Below the pieces are notes generated by a model, which was given only the letters and a program-made list of their open reading frames with translations, did no database searches and was not told the origin of the DNA. A program made the translations under genes and the position numbers. A stretch of DNA of 64,000 nt from Acidimicrobiaceae bacterium (lineage in GTDB: Bacteria; Actinomycetota; Acidimicrobiia; Acidimicrobiales; Aldehydirespiratoraceae): contig JAERSO010000018.1 of assembly GCA_016845585.1 (NCBI GenBank), forward strand, positions 1 through 64,000. The letters run 5' to 3'. Shown here piece after piece: positions 50,204-58,085 of this stretch. Every line of letters starts with the position of its first letter. Within the stretch, counting starts at the first letter, position 1.

Positions 50204-51232
50204 ATGGAGCAACGGGTCCTGGGCCGCAGCGGATTCACCGTCGGGGGCCTTGGCTTGGGCACGATGGTCCTCGGCCGTTGGGGCAACACTGACCTCGCGG
50301 AGTGTCACCGCATCATCAATCGCGCCATCGACGCCGGCATCAATTTGATCGACACGGCTGACATGTACGGCGAGGGCGAGAACGAGCAGATCGTCGGCGA
50401 AGCGATTCGGGACCGGCGCGACGAGGTCGTCCTGTGCACGAAGTTCCACCACCCGGTCGGGGCTCACGACGATCCGACTCGTCGTGGCAACTCCCGACGG
50501 TGGATCCTCGAGGCGGTCGACGACAGCCTCCGCCGCCTCGGCGTCGACCACATCGATCTCTACCAGGCCCACCGCCCCGACCCGGAAGTGCCCCTCGAGG
50601 AGACCGTCGAGGCGCTGACCGACCTGGTCACGGCCGGCAAGATCCGGGCGTGGGGCACGTCGACGTTCCCCGCGGAGGACATCACTCGAGCCCACTGGAT
50701 CGCCGAACGCACCGGCGGAAAGCCATCCGTTTCGGAGCAACCGCCGTACTCGATCCTCTGCCGTGGAATCGAGCGCGATGTGTTGCCGACGGCGCGACAG
50801 CTCGGGATCGGCGTCGTCTGCTGGAGCCCACTCTCCGGAGGTTGGCTCACCGGTAAGTACCGCCGGAACGAACCGGCACCCGCCGGGAGCCGCGCGGCCA
50901 CGAATCCCGATCACTTCGACGGCGGCAACGACGCCAAGTTCGATGCGGTGGAAGCGCTCGCGGCCGTTGCCGACGATGCTGGTCTCTCGCTCGCCCACCT
51001 CTCGCTCGCCTGGATCCTCGAACATCCGGCCGTCACCGCCGCCCTCGTCGGGCCGCGCACCGAAGCCCAACTGGACGATTTGCTGGGCGCCGCCGACATC
51101 CAGCTCTCGTCGGATGTGCTCGATGCGATCGATGAGATCGTTGCGCCCGGCACCTCGATCAACCCAGCCGACGCGGGATGGACCCCGCCCGGCCTCGCCC
51201 CCGCTCAGCGGAGAAGGAGCTCACCCTCATGA
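50204..51232 (+). CDS. Aldo/keto reductase
   Basis: From ATG 50204 the product has 342 residues. The NADPH-dependent barrel has GLGLGTMVLGRWGN, DTADMYGEGENEQIVG (Asp and catalytic Tyr), VVLCTKFHH (Lys), HIDLYQAHRPDP (His) and cofactor loop ALVGPRTEAQLDDLLGA. It fits the AKR11/12-like general reductase group. A role in reducing or oxidising an aldehyde or ketone intermediate of the operon pathway is inferred. Alternative upstream start at 50135 lies inside the permease gene and was rejected. Confidence 0.92.
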   Translation: MEQRVLGRSGFTVGGLGLGTMVLGRWGNTDLAECHRIINRAIDAGINLIDTADMYGEGENEQIVGEAIRDRRDEVVLCTKFHHPVGAHDDPTRRGNSRRWILEAVDDSLRRLGVDHIDLYQAHRPDPEVPLEETVEALTDLVTAGKIRAWGTSTFPAEDITRAHWIAERTGGKPSVSEQPPYSILCRGIERDVLPTARQLGIGVVCWSPLSGGWLTGKYRRNEPAPAGSRAATNPDHFDGGNDAKFDAVEALAAVADDAGLSLAHLSLAWILEHPAVTAALVGPRTEAQLDDLLGAADIQLSSDVLDAIDEIVAPGTSINPADAGWTPPGLAPAQRRRSSPS

Positions 51233-51242
51233 GGAGTACTCG

Positions 51243-52277
51243 ATGAAAGCGCTGCTGTACCACGAATCCGGGGGGCCCGAGGTCCTTCAGTACATCGACG
51301 TTTCCGATCCCGAACCGGGTCCCGCCGATGTCGTGATCGATGTGGCGGCCACGTCGCTCAACCGGCTCGACGTCGTACAACGCAACGGCTGGTTCCAGAT
51401 GCCGGGTTTCCAGTATCCCCACATCGCCGGTATGGATATCGCCGGCACGGTGTCGGCCATCGGTGCTGCCGTCACCGACGTGGCCATCGGTGACCGGGTC
51501 GTGGTCGACCCGTCGATGGCGGGTGTGTCCGATGACTCGAAGTTGGCGGGGAAGGGCGACCTGTTCGGCGACCTCGGTGTGCTCGGTGCCACCATCGACG
51601 GCGGCTACGCCGAGAAGTGCCTCGTGCCTGCGAGCCATGTGTACGCGGTGCCCGACGACGTGACGCTCGAAGCCGCCGCCACGTTCCCGACCTGTTACCT
51701 CACCGCCAACCACGCCTTGTTCGAGGTGGGGGAGTTGCAGGCGGGGGAGAGCGTGATGATCCACGCCGCCGGCTCCGGTGTGTCCACGGCCGGAATCCAG
51801 CTCGCCAAGAACGCCGGCGCCATCGTGTTCGCCACCGCGGGCACCGACGAGAAGTGTGAACGAGCCCTCGAACTCGGCGCCGATCATGTGCTCAACAACC
51901 GCACCGGCGACGTGGCCGGTTGGGCACGCGGCCTCACCCAGGGCGCCGGCGTGAACATGGTGTTCGACCATGTCGGCACGGCGCTGTTCGGGCCCTCGCT
52001 GTTCGCCCTCGGGATCCACGGTCGACTCGTCAACTGCGGCAACTCGTCAGGCGACGAGGCGACCATCCCGTCACTCGGCTACCTCTTCCACTCCGGCATC
52101 AAGATCCTCGGCTCCGACCCGTACCGGCCCGACGAGATGGGTCCGCTGTGGGACACCTTCTGCTCGGGCGACTTCGAAGTCATGATCGACTCCGAGTGGG
52201 CACTCGAGGACGGGGCCGAAGCCCAAAACAAGATGCTGTCGAGCGACTTCTTCGGCAAGATCATCCTGAAGCCCTGA
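51243..52277 (+). CDS. Quinone oxidoreductase-like MDR dehydrogenase
   Basis: From ATG 51243 the product has 344 residues. Medium-chain reductase fold: N-terminal GroES-like domain (MKALLYHESGGPEVLQY; TSLNRLDVVQRNGW; PHIAGMDIAGTVSAIG), then a Rossmann domain (MIHAAGSGVSTAGIQLAKNA; FATAGTDEKCERALELGAD). The usual catalytic zinc Cys is absent (NRLDVV instead of CxxD), so it is likely a zinc-free NADPH quinone/enone reductase. A longer frame from 50763 shadows the aldo/keto reductase gene. Confidence 0.9.
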   Translation: MKALLYHESGGPEVLQYIDVSDPEPGPADVVIDVAATSLNRLDVVQRNGWFQMPGFQYPHIAGMDIAGTVSAIGAAVTDVAIGDRVVVDPSMAGVSDDSKLAGKGDLFGDLGVLGATIDGGYAEKCLVPASHVYAVPDDVTLEAAATFPTCYLTANHALFEVGELQAGESVMIHAAGSGVSTAGIQLAKNAGAIVFATAGTDEKCERALELGADHVLNNRTGDVAGWARGLTQGAGVNMVFDHVGTALFGPSLFALGIHGRLVNCGNSSGDEATIPSLGYLFHSGIKILGSDPYRPDEMGPLWDTFCSGDFEVMIDSEWALEDGAEAQNKMLSSDFFGKIILKP

Positions 52278-52284
52278 CCCCATC

Positions 52285-53373
52285 GTGAACGAACCGCGGG
52301 ATCCGCCGTACCCGGAGCTGAAGAAGTCGCACACCATGGCCCACAAGGGCCGGCCGTGGACCGACTACAAACCGCCTGCTGCCGCGCCCGTGTGGGCGGC
52401 CATCGAGGGGCTCGGCCGGTACTACATCCTCCTGGCCGCGCTGGAGCTCGACGTCTTCGACACGCTCCAGCGGACCGGTCCGGCTCGAGTCGAGGAGCTC
52501 GCAGCGGAGATGGCGCTTCCGGTGGATCATCTGCGGTCACTACTCGACGGGGTCGTGGCCCAGGGCCTGCTCGACCAGTTCGTCGACGTCTATGAGCTCA
52601 ACGACACCGCCAAGCGGTATCTGGTGAGCGATGGACCGGCCACCATGGCGTCACTCATTCCGGTGGCGCCTGGCCCACACGAGAATTGGACCCGCCTGGC
52701 CGCCACCGTGCGCGACGGTCGTCCGGCCACACCGATCGAGGACGACCCCGCCGCGTTCTACCTGCCACTCGTGGAGGGCACCTTCACCACGATGTTCCGC
52801 TGCGCCACCCGCGCGGACCTGAAGATCCGCTACTCGGCCAACCCGGCCACCCGCGTTCTCGACCTCGGCGCCGGTGGCGCGCCGTGGGCGATCGCCATCC
52901 TCAACGGGTGCCCCGATGGTCGCGCCGTGGTCAACGACCTCGACGGCGTGATCGACGTCGCCCGAACGAAGGCCGCCGAACACGGCGTCGACGACCGGTG
53001 CGAGTTCCGCGCCGGCGACTTCCACACCGTCGAGATCGAGCCGGAGGCGTACGACATCGTCGTGCTCGGTCATGTCTGTCGCACCGAAGGCGTTGACGGC
53101 GCCCGTCACCTGATCGAACGGGCCTACGACGCACTCGCGCCCGGCGGGCGACTGCTGCTCGCCGACTACTTCCCCGACATGGAGCGCAAGTTCAACCCGC
53201 ATGCCGTGCTGATGGGCACGACGATGATGGCCAGCACCGAACGCGGGTTCACGTTCACCCACAAAGACTTCTCCGAGTGGCTCATGGCAGCCGGGTTCGA
53301 GGCGCTCCGGCTCGTCGAGCCCATCGGATTCCAACAGACCTTCGTCGCCGGCAAACCCAGGAGCCGTTCATGA
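52285..53373 (+). CDS. SAM-dependent methyltransferase with dimerisation domain
   Basis: The 362-residue protein has an N-terminal winged-helix dimerisation part (VWAAIEGLGRYYILLAALEL; FDTLQRTGPARVEELAAEMA) and a class I SAM fold (TRVLDLGAGGAPWAIAILNG motif I; YDIVVLGHVCRTEGVDGARH; APGGRLLLADYFPDMERK). This is the layout of plant-type and polyketide O-methyltransferases. In a catabolic operon it may protect a hydroxyl group or accept a methyl group. GTG start 52285; ATGA overlap with the amidohydrolase gene. Confidence 0.9.
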   Translation: MNEPRDPPYPELKKSHTMAHKGRPWTDYKPPAAAPVWAAIEGLGRYYILLAALELDVFDTLQRTGPARVEELAAEMALPVDHLRSLLDGVVAQGLLDQFVDVYELNDTAKRYLVSDGPATMASLIPVAPGPHENWTRLAATVRDGRPATPIEDDPAAFYLPLVEGTFTTMFRCATRADLKIRYSANPATRVLDLGAGGAPWAIAILNGCPDGRAVVNDLDGVIDVARTKAAEHGVDDRCEFRAGDFHTVEIEPEAYDIVVLGHVCRTEGVDGARHLIERAYDALAPGGRLLLADYFPDMERKFNPHAVLMGTTMMASTERGFTFTHKDFSEWLMAAGFEALRLVEPIGFQQTFVAGKPRSRS

Positions 53374-54758
53374 CCGAACCCATCGACCTACTCATCAAGG
53401 GTTGGTACGTCGTCACGATGAACGAGACCCGCGACATCATCCGCGATGGCGCGGTGGCCGTTCGCGGCGCCGAGATCGTGGCGGTCGGCAAGGCCGCCGA
53501 TCTCGAGGAACGATTTGATGCGGCGCGAACCGTCGGGGGCGATCGGTTCGTCCTGACCCCGGGACTCGTCAACACCCACATCCACATCACCGGCGAACCG
53601 CTGACCCGGGGCTATGTCCCCGATGACACGCCGTTCGAGGAGAACGTCTTCCAGTGGCTGTGTCCGCTCTACTCCGTCTACACCGCGGAAGAGGAGCGGC
53701 TCTCCAGCCAGCTCGCCTCGGTGGAGATGCTGAAGTCGGGCACCACCTCGTTCCTGGAGGCCGGCACCATCCGCTTCCTCGACGAAGTCATCGACGGGCT
53801 CGACGAAGTGGGCATCCGCGGTCGCGTCGGCAAATGGGTCTGGGACCTGCCGCCCGAGCCCGACGTCTACAAGCAGGACACCGACGAGTCGATCGGGTTC
53901 CTACAACGCCAGCTCGAGGACTTCGGTTCGGTCGCCGGCGGACGGCTCGGAGCCTGGCCGATCCTCGTCGGCCACACCACCGCTTCTGACCCGCTGTGGC
54001 GCGCGGCGCGCGAGCTCGCCACCGAACACGGCACCGGCATGAGCTTCCACATGTCGCCCGCCAAGCTCGACCCGGAAGGCTTCATCGCCGAGTTCGGGCA
54101 ACGGCCGATGATCCATCTCGCTGAGCTCGGCATCCTCGGCCCCGACGTGGTGATGACCCACTGTGTGCAGGTCGACGACCAGGAGCTCGCCGTGATCGCG
54201 GAGACCGGAGCACAGGTGTCGCACTGCCCGACCACCGCACTCAAGGTCAGCTACGGCGTCACCCAGGTCGGTCGCATGCCCGAGATGGTGATGGCCGGCA
54301 CCAACGTCGCCATCGGCACCGACGGCAACAACGCCTCCAACTACTCCGACCTCATGCGCGCCACCTACCTCGTGGCCGGCCTGTTCAAGGACGCACGACA
54401 AGACCCGCAGATGTTCCCCGCCGAGAAGGCGTTCGAGATGGCCACCCTCGGCGGCGCGCAGGCGATGCAGATGAGCGACGACATCGGCTCACTCGAAGTG
54501 GGCAAACGAGCCGACATCGTCCTACACGACACCGACCGCCCCGAATGGCGACCCCTCCTCAACGTCATGAACCAGCTCGTGTGGTCCGCCGACGGGCGCG
54601 GCGTTCACACCGTCGTGTGCGACGGTCAGATCGTGGTCGAGGACGGGGCCATGACCACGGTCGACGAACAGGCCCTCTACGCCGCAGCACAGCAAGCCGG
54701 CGAAGCCATCACCGCTCGCTCCGGACTTCCCGACAAGGCGAAGTACCCGACCTACTGA
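53370..54758 (+). CDS. TRZ/ATZ-type amidohydrolase (aminohydrolase or chlorohydrolase-like)
   Basis: From ATG 53370 the product has 462 residues. Composite beta sandwich plus barrel: LLIKGWYVVTMNETRDIIRD, metal motif GLVNTHIHITGEPLTRGY, GMSFHMSPAKLDPEG (His), VVMTHCVQVDDQELAVIAET (His), VAIGTDGNNASNYSDLMR (Asp), and EVGKRADIVLHD. Relatives deaminate guanine, methylthioadenosine, melamine or triazines. It is the last gene of the 14-gene operon and suggests an amino-substituted or N-containing ring substrate. A longer frame from 53277 overlaps the methyltransferase gene. Confidence 0.92.
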   Translation: MTEPIDLLIKGWYVVTMNETRDIIRDGAVAVRGAEIVAVGKAADLEERFDAARTVGGDRFVLTPGLVNTHIHITGEPLTRGYVPDDTPFEENVFQWLCPLYSVYTAEEERLSSQLASVEMLKSGTTSFLEAGTIRFLDEVIDGLDEVGIRGRVGKWVWDLPPEPDVYKQDTDESIGFLQRQLEDFGSVAGGRLGAWPILVGHTTASDPLWRAARELATEHGTGMSFHMSPAKLDPEGFIAEFGQRPMIHLAELGILGPDVVMTHCVQVDDQELAVIAETGAQVSHCPTTALKVSYGVTQVGRMPEMVMAGTNVAIGTDGNNASNYSDLMRATYLVAGLFKDARQDPQMFPAEKAFEMATLGGAQAMQMSDDIGSLEVGKRADIVLHDTDRPEWRPLLNVMNQLVWSADGRGVHTVVCDGQIVVEDGAMTTVDEQALYAAAQQAGEAITARSGLPDKAKYPTY

Positions 54759-54785
54759 TCGGCTCGACCGGCGGCGAACTACCGA

Positions 54786-55316
54786 CTATTCGATGGTCCA
54801 GCCGTCGGGCAGCTTCGCGTCGCCCACCAACTCGTGGGTCTCCTCGTCCTGCTCGATGCCCTCGAGGTGCTCCCAGAGCATGATCTGGTTGCCCCACGGA
54901 TCACGGTATGAGGCGTTGGCGCCACCGAACTCGGTCCAGAAGTGATGGCGCCACAACTCAGTGCCACCGTTGGCGACCGCCCTGTCCATGATCTCGTCCA
55001 TGTCGTCGTCATCGGAGACGAGGATCCACGCTCGGGTCGTGCGGCCACCATCGTGCATGTGGCAACCCTCACGCTCCGCCAACGGACGAGGGTCAGGCCG
55101 TGGATCGGTCGCCAACGAGATCCCCATGTGCAGATTGCCGTTCGGGCCCTGCGAACCGTCATCGATCTTCTGGTTCTGACCCGGCACGATGCGGGCGAAC
55201 ACACCCGGAATCCGCTCCTCGATCTCCCAGCCCATCACCGTTCGATAGAACGCCATGCCCGCGTTGACATCAGGGACTGGAATGTCCATGAACACGAGAA
55301 TGTTTGGATACGACAT
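54786..55316 (-). CDS. VOC-family protein at the right edge of the regulon
   Basis: I chose ATG 55316, preceded by GGAGGAG, giving 176 residues. VOC modules: NILVFMDIPVPDVNAGMAFY and TRAWILVSDDDDMDEIMDRA, with RDPWGNQIMLWEHLEG at the end. The first-module His of active VOC dioxygenases is absent (ILVFMD), so it may lack the full metal triad. It converges on the 14-gene operon (27-nt gap). Its promoter side holds TGGTCTGACCA, tying it to the same regulator as the other two VOC genes. Confidence 0.82.
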   Translation of the reverse strand: MSYPNILVFMDIPVPDVNAGMAFYRTVMGWEIEERIPGVFARIVPGQNQKIDDGSQGPNGNLHMGISLATDPRPDPRPLAEREGCHMHDGGRTTRAWILVSDDDDMDEIMDRAVANGGTELWRHHFWTEFGGANASYRDPWGNQIMLWEHLEGIEQDEETHELVGDAKLPDGWTIE

Positions 55317-55363
55317 GCGGGCTCCTCCGACTGAGACTCCCACCGACACTACTCGCGGTCTGT

Positions 55364-55374
55364 TGGTCTGACCA
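55364..55374. promoter_or_regulatory. FadR-type operator TGGTC-T-GACCA
   Basis: A perfect palindrome, 48 nt upstream of the VOC gene start at 55316. The rest of the 319-base gap 55317-55635 holds nothing else I can support. Confidence 0.8.
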
Positions 55375-55635
55375 TTCTTCAGGTGGCCGGCAGTGCGCCT
55401 CGTGCGGCAGATGTGGTAATACCGAACAGCTTCCGGCGGCTGTCAGGCGTGAATATGCAGCGCTCAACAGTCGGTCGTCGGCACACACAGTTCGCCGGTT
55501 CTGTCGCGCTGGTACTCGGCTGGTGAACGGCGCTATGAGCGGTCCAATTCGGCACCGGACGACCCGCTCATATGTGCCGTTCTGCGCTAGCCCGGTAAGC
55601 CCAGCGCAGTGAGTTATCGAGCCGGTCCATCCCGC

Positions 55636-56439
55636 TCAGCCGGAGTTGCGTTCGATGAACCTTGCGATCTCGTGGCTCAGCGTCTCGGGTTGTTCGTCGA
55701 CCATGTTGTGGCCGCAGTGTGGGATGCCCAGGAGCCAGGTTTCGGGTCGCTCGGTTGCGAGCGCGAGGCCGTTGGCCGGGACGGCGACGCGATCCTGCAA
55801 CCCGACAATGACAAGCATCGGTGCGGAGCCGCCTGACACCCATTCTTCGAGAGGCGTGGAGTTGCTTGCCTCGAGCTGGGACCTCATGACGTCCGGGAAG
55901 GTACCGAGCTCGATCGCGGCCGCGGCGAGGTGCTCGTTGCCAGGGGCGTAGTTCACGGTGGCGTTGAGCTCGGTCCACTCCTGGGACGAGATGCTCGGGT
56001 CGAGTAAGCGGAGGTAGGCCGTCTGGACTTCTTCTGACGGAAGGATCTGGCCGCCGGCACCGATGAGGGTTATCGACACGGTTCGATCGGGCTGATCGGA
56101 GGCGGCCGTTCGCATGACCCTGTTGCCGTAGGTCTTGCCGGCGAGGTGAACTCTTCGTGAACCAAATCGATCGGCGATGGCCCATACGTCGTCGGCCAAG
56201 TCGTGAAGGGTGAGTCCGTCGATGGGTCCTGTGCTGCCTCCGATGCCGCGGTAGTTGAACGTGATGGCGCGGATGCCTTCGGTGGCGAGTTCGGATGCGA
56301 GGCGTTCGACTTGGTCGGCCGGACGCGCAAGGCCAGCTGCCAGAATGACTGTTTCATCGCCGTGGCCGTATCCAAAGGCCTCGATCGTGGTGTCGCCTCG
56401 CTGAACGATCAGCGTCTCCGGTGAGGATCGAACGGCCAT
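55636..56439 (-). CDS. Alpha/beta hydrolase with Thr at the nucleophile position
   Basis: From ATG 56439 the product has 267 residues. Strands and loops are those of an alpha/beta hydrolase: VILAAGLARPADQVERLASE, ITFNYRGIGGSTGP, and later MLVIVGLQDRVA (Asp) and HCGHNMVDEQ (His). The nucleophile elbow reads HLAGKTYGNRV: a Thr stands where Ser (GxSxG) is expected. The change could kill hydrolase activity, or Thr may act as nucleophile. Genomic neighbours give no clue to the substrate. Confidence 0.82.
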   Translation of the reverse strand: MAVRSSPETLIVQRGDTTIEAFGYGHGDETVILAAGLARPADQVERLASELATEGIRAITFNYRGIGGSTGPIDGLTLHDLADDVWAIADRFGSRRVHLAGKTYGNRVMRTAASDQPDRTVSITLIGAGGQILPSEEVQTAYLRLLDPSISSQEWTELNATVNYAPGNEHLAAAAIELGTFPDVMRSQLEASNSTPLEEWVSGGSAPMLVIVGLQDRVAVPANGLALATERPETWLLGIPHCGHNMVDEQPETLSHEIARFIERNSG

Positions 56440-56767
56440 GCCTCGACCGTAACCCTCCATCCACCGAGAGCAGCGATCTCACCCCATCGATCGACTTGTT
56501 CTGCCTCGCGGACAAGCGTCTAGAGGGAGCGCCCGGAATCGCGCCGGGATGCGACACCGCGCAGGTATCGGCCCAAGTGTGTCGCTCGATACTCGCTGCG
56601 CCGAATCGCTCTCGAAGACGTTCAAGAACCGGCAATACCGAGCGGCGCCAACCGGCGTGTCCGTGCCGAATTCTCGGGCGCTCCCGCGCGACGCCGTGGT
56701 CACAGGGTGGGCTCCAAGGGCGAGGGAGCGAAGTGGTGCGAGGGTGTCGCTGTGAGAGGCTGCGGAC
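56440..56767. other. Intergenic stretch without a supported gene
   Basis: No frame with natural composition was found on either strand. On the minus strand a 5-bp stem CCCGG/CCGGG around a 7-base loop (about 56532-56548) looks faintly like a tRNA T-arm, but no cloverleaf can be built. It should hold the divergent promoters of the hydrolase and the HIT-family gene. Confidence 0.6.
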
Positions 56768-57235
56768 GTGATCTCCCACGCGCCAGTGGACTACGTCTGT
56801 CCGTTCTGCCGGAACCTCTCGGGGGCGGAGTCGGAGTTCCCCTTGGAGGTGACCCACCGCGACCGCGAGGTCTTCGTGAAGATGAATCCGAAGTCGTGGG
56901 AGAACAACCCAGGCAGCGTGTTGGTCATCTCGACCGAGCACTACGAGTCGATCTTCGATCTGCCTTCGAGGCTTGGCGCGCCCCTTCAGCGCGCTGCACG
57001 TGCGGCGGCGTTTGCGCTGAAAGCTGCCCTGCAGCGCGACGGAGTTTCGACCCGGCAGCACAACGAACCAGCAGGGAATCAGGACGTGTGGCACTACCAC
57101 TTGCATGTATTCCCCCGGTGGCACGGCGACGATCTGTACGGCTCACGTGCCACCTTCGCCGCGGCCGATGAGCTACGTGACAGGGCGAACGCGTTGCGCG
57201 AGGTATGGCCGGCTGCGTGGGCTCGCTCCTTGTGA
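56768..57235 (+). CDS. HIT-family protein
   Basis: The 155-residue protein has CPFCRNLSG (a possible zinc Cys pair, as in some HIT proteins), VFVKMNPKSWENNPGSVLVI, and the catalytic histidine triad WHYHLHVFPRW (HxHxH). HIT enzymes hydrolyse nucleoside phosphoramidates, ApnA or adenylylated compounds. The spacing after the triad fits the family. GTG start 56768. Confidence 0.9.
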   Translation: MISHAPVDYVCPFCRNLSGAESEFPLEVTHRDREVFVKMNPKSWENNPGSVLVISTEHYESIFDLPSRLGAPLQRAARAAAFALKAALQRDGVSTRQHNEPAGNQDVWHYHLHVFPRWHGDDLYGSRATFAAADELRDRANALREVWPAAWARSL

Positions 57236-57305
57236 CCGGCCTGTCTGTCTTGTGCCTTGGCAGATCGGCACCTGTTGGGCGAGTGGCGGGTGTGTCCTTG
57301 GGGTC

Positions 57306-57704
57306 TCAGTCACATCCGGGCGTGTGGTTGGTGGGGACGTAGACGATCCAAGCATCAGTGCCGGCTACCGAGACCTCGAGGCGGTCGGTGTTGACCAGGG
57401 CGAGTTCGAGTTCGAGCCGTTCGTCGTCGTTGACGTGGGACCGCCATCCGTCTGGGATCCAGTCGACGCCAGCACCGCGGCCTTCGGCGATCCAGAACTT
57501 GCCGGCGATCTCGCGGCCCAAGTGCTCGGCGCCGCAATGAGCCCAGAACCACATCGTGGCGGTCGATCCCGGTGTCAGCTCATCGAGTGGAACCGTCGCT
57601 GGGTCCGACTCGTCGCCGCAGCCAACGGCTGCGAGAGTCACGCTGGTGATACAGAAGCACACCCGCCACCAGCCACCCACCGTTGCTCGCCGCGTATCGA
57701 TCAC
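57306..57704 (-). CDS. Small lipoprotein
   Basis: The 132-residue precursor from GTG 57704 has a signal segment and lipobox (VTLAAVGC, Cys about 29). The mature part carries PGSTATMWFWAHCGAEHLGR, EGRGAGVDWIPDGWRSHVND, an acidic ERLELELALVNTDRLEVS strand and a C-terminal PTNHTPGCD. Two further Cys may bond. No family recognised. Composition and codon bias support a real gene. Confidence 0.65.
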   Translation of the reverse strand: MIDTRRATVGGWWRVCFCITSVTLAAVGCGDESDPATVPLDELTPGSTATMWFWAHCGAEHLGREIAGKFWIAEGRGAGVDWIPDGWRSHVNDDERLELELALVNTDRLEVSVAGTDAWIVYVPTNHTPGCD

Positions 57705-57970
57705 GGGGCCAGAGTACGCACACCCCCTTCAGCGCTGAGGATTCGGGCCGCCAGACTCGGAGGCTGTTGCTGTCCAGTTCTGGGGTCGTCGCGGCAACCG
57801 TCTGATCCCAGGCAGGCCGAGGCACCACCGAACCGCAGCGCTTGATACCGCCACCGCAAGCCGAGCGAGCTTTGGGTTGCCCCTCGCGGGTCAGTCGAGC
57901 TTCGCTGGACCAGCGTAGACAGCACGTGTGGCGATCACTATGGGTGACCGATCCCTCTCGGTCCGCGGCG

Positions 57971-57992
57971 GAACGCGTCCGCGGACGCGTTC
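57971..57992. repeat. 22-bp perfect palindrome in a gene-free gap
   Basis: Arms GAACGCGTCCG and CGGACGCGTTC abut with no spacer. It lies in the 381-base gap 57705-58085, where I see no credible gene. GC-rich and perfectly symmetric, it could be a protein-binding site, a cruciform or a terminator stem. Confidence 0.6.
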
Positions 57993-58085
57993 GGAACAGC
58001 TATCAGGCCGTCGGCGGTCGCCGGCCGAGTTCGCTGAGGCGTCACGCCTCTCCAGGCATCACTGGCCTCTCCTGATGTCTCTCGA

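Noticed and set aside
56525-56600. Possible tRNA or tRNA remnant
   Set aside because: Only a T-arm-like stem-loop is seen; no acceptor or anticodon arm can be drawn.
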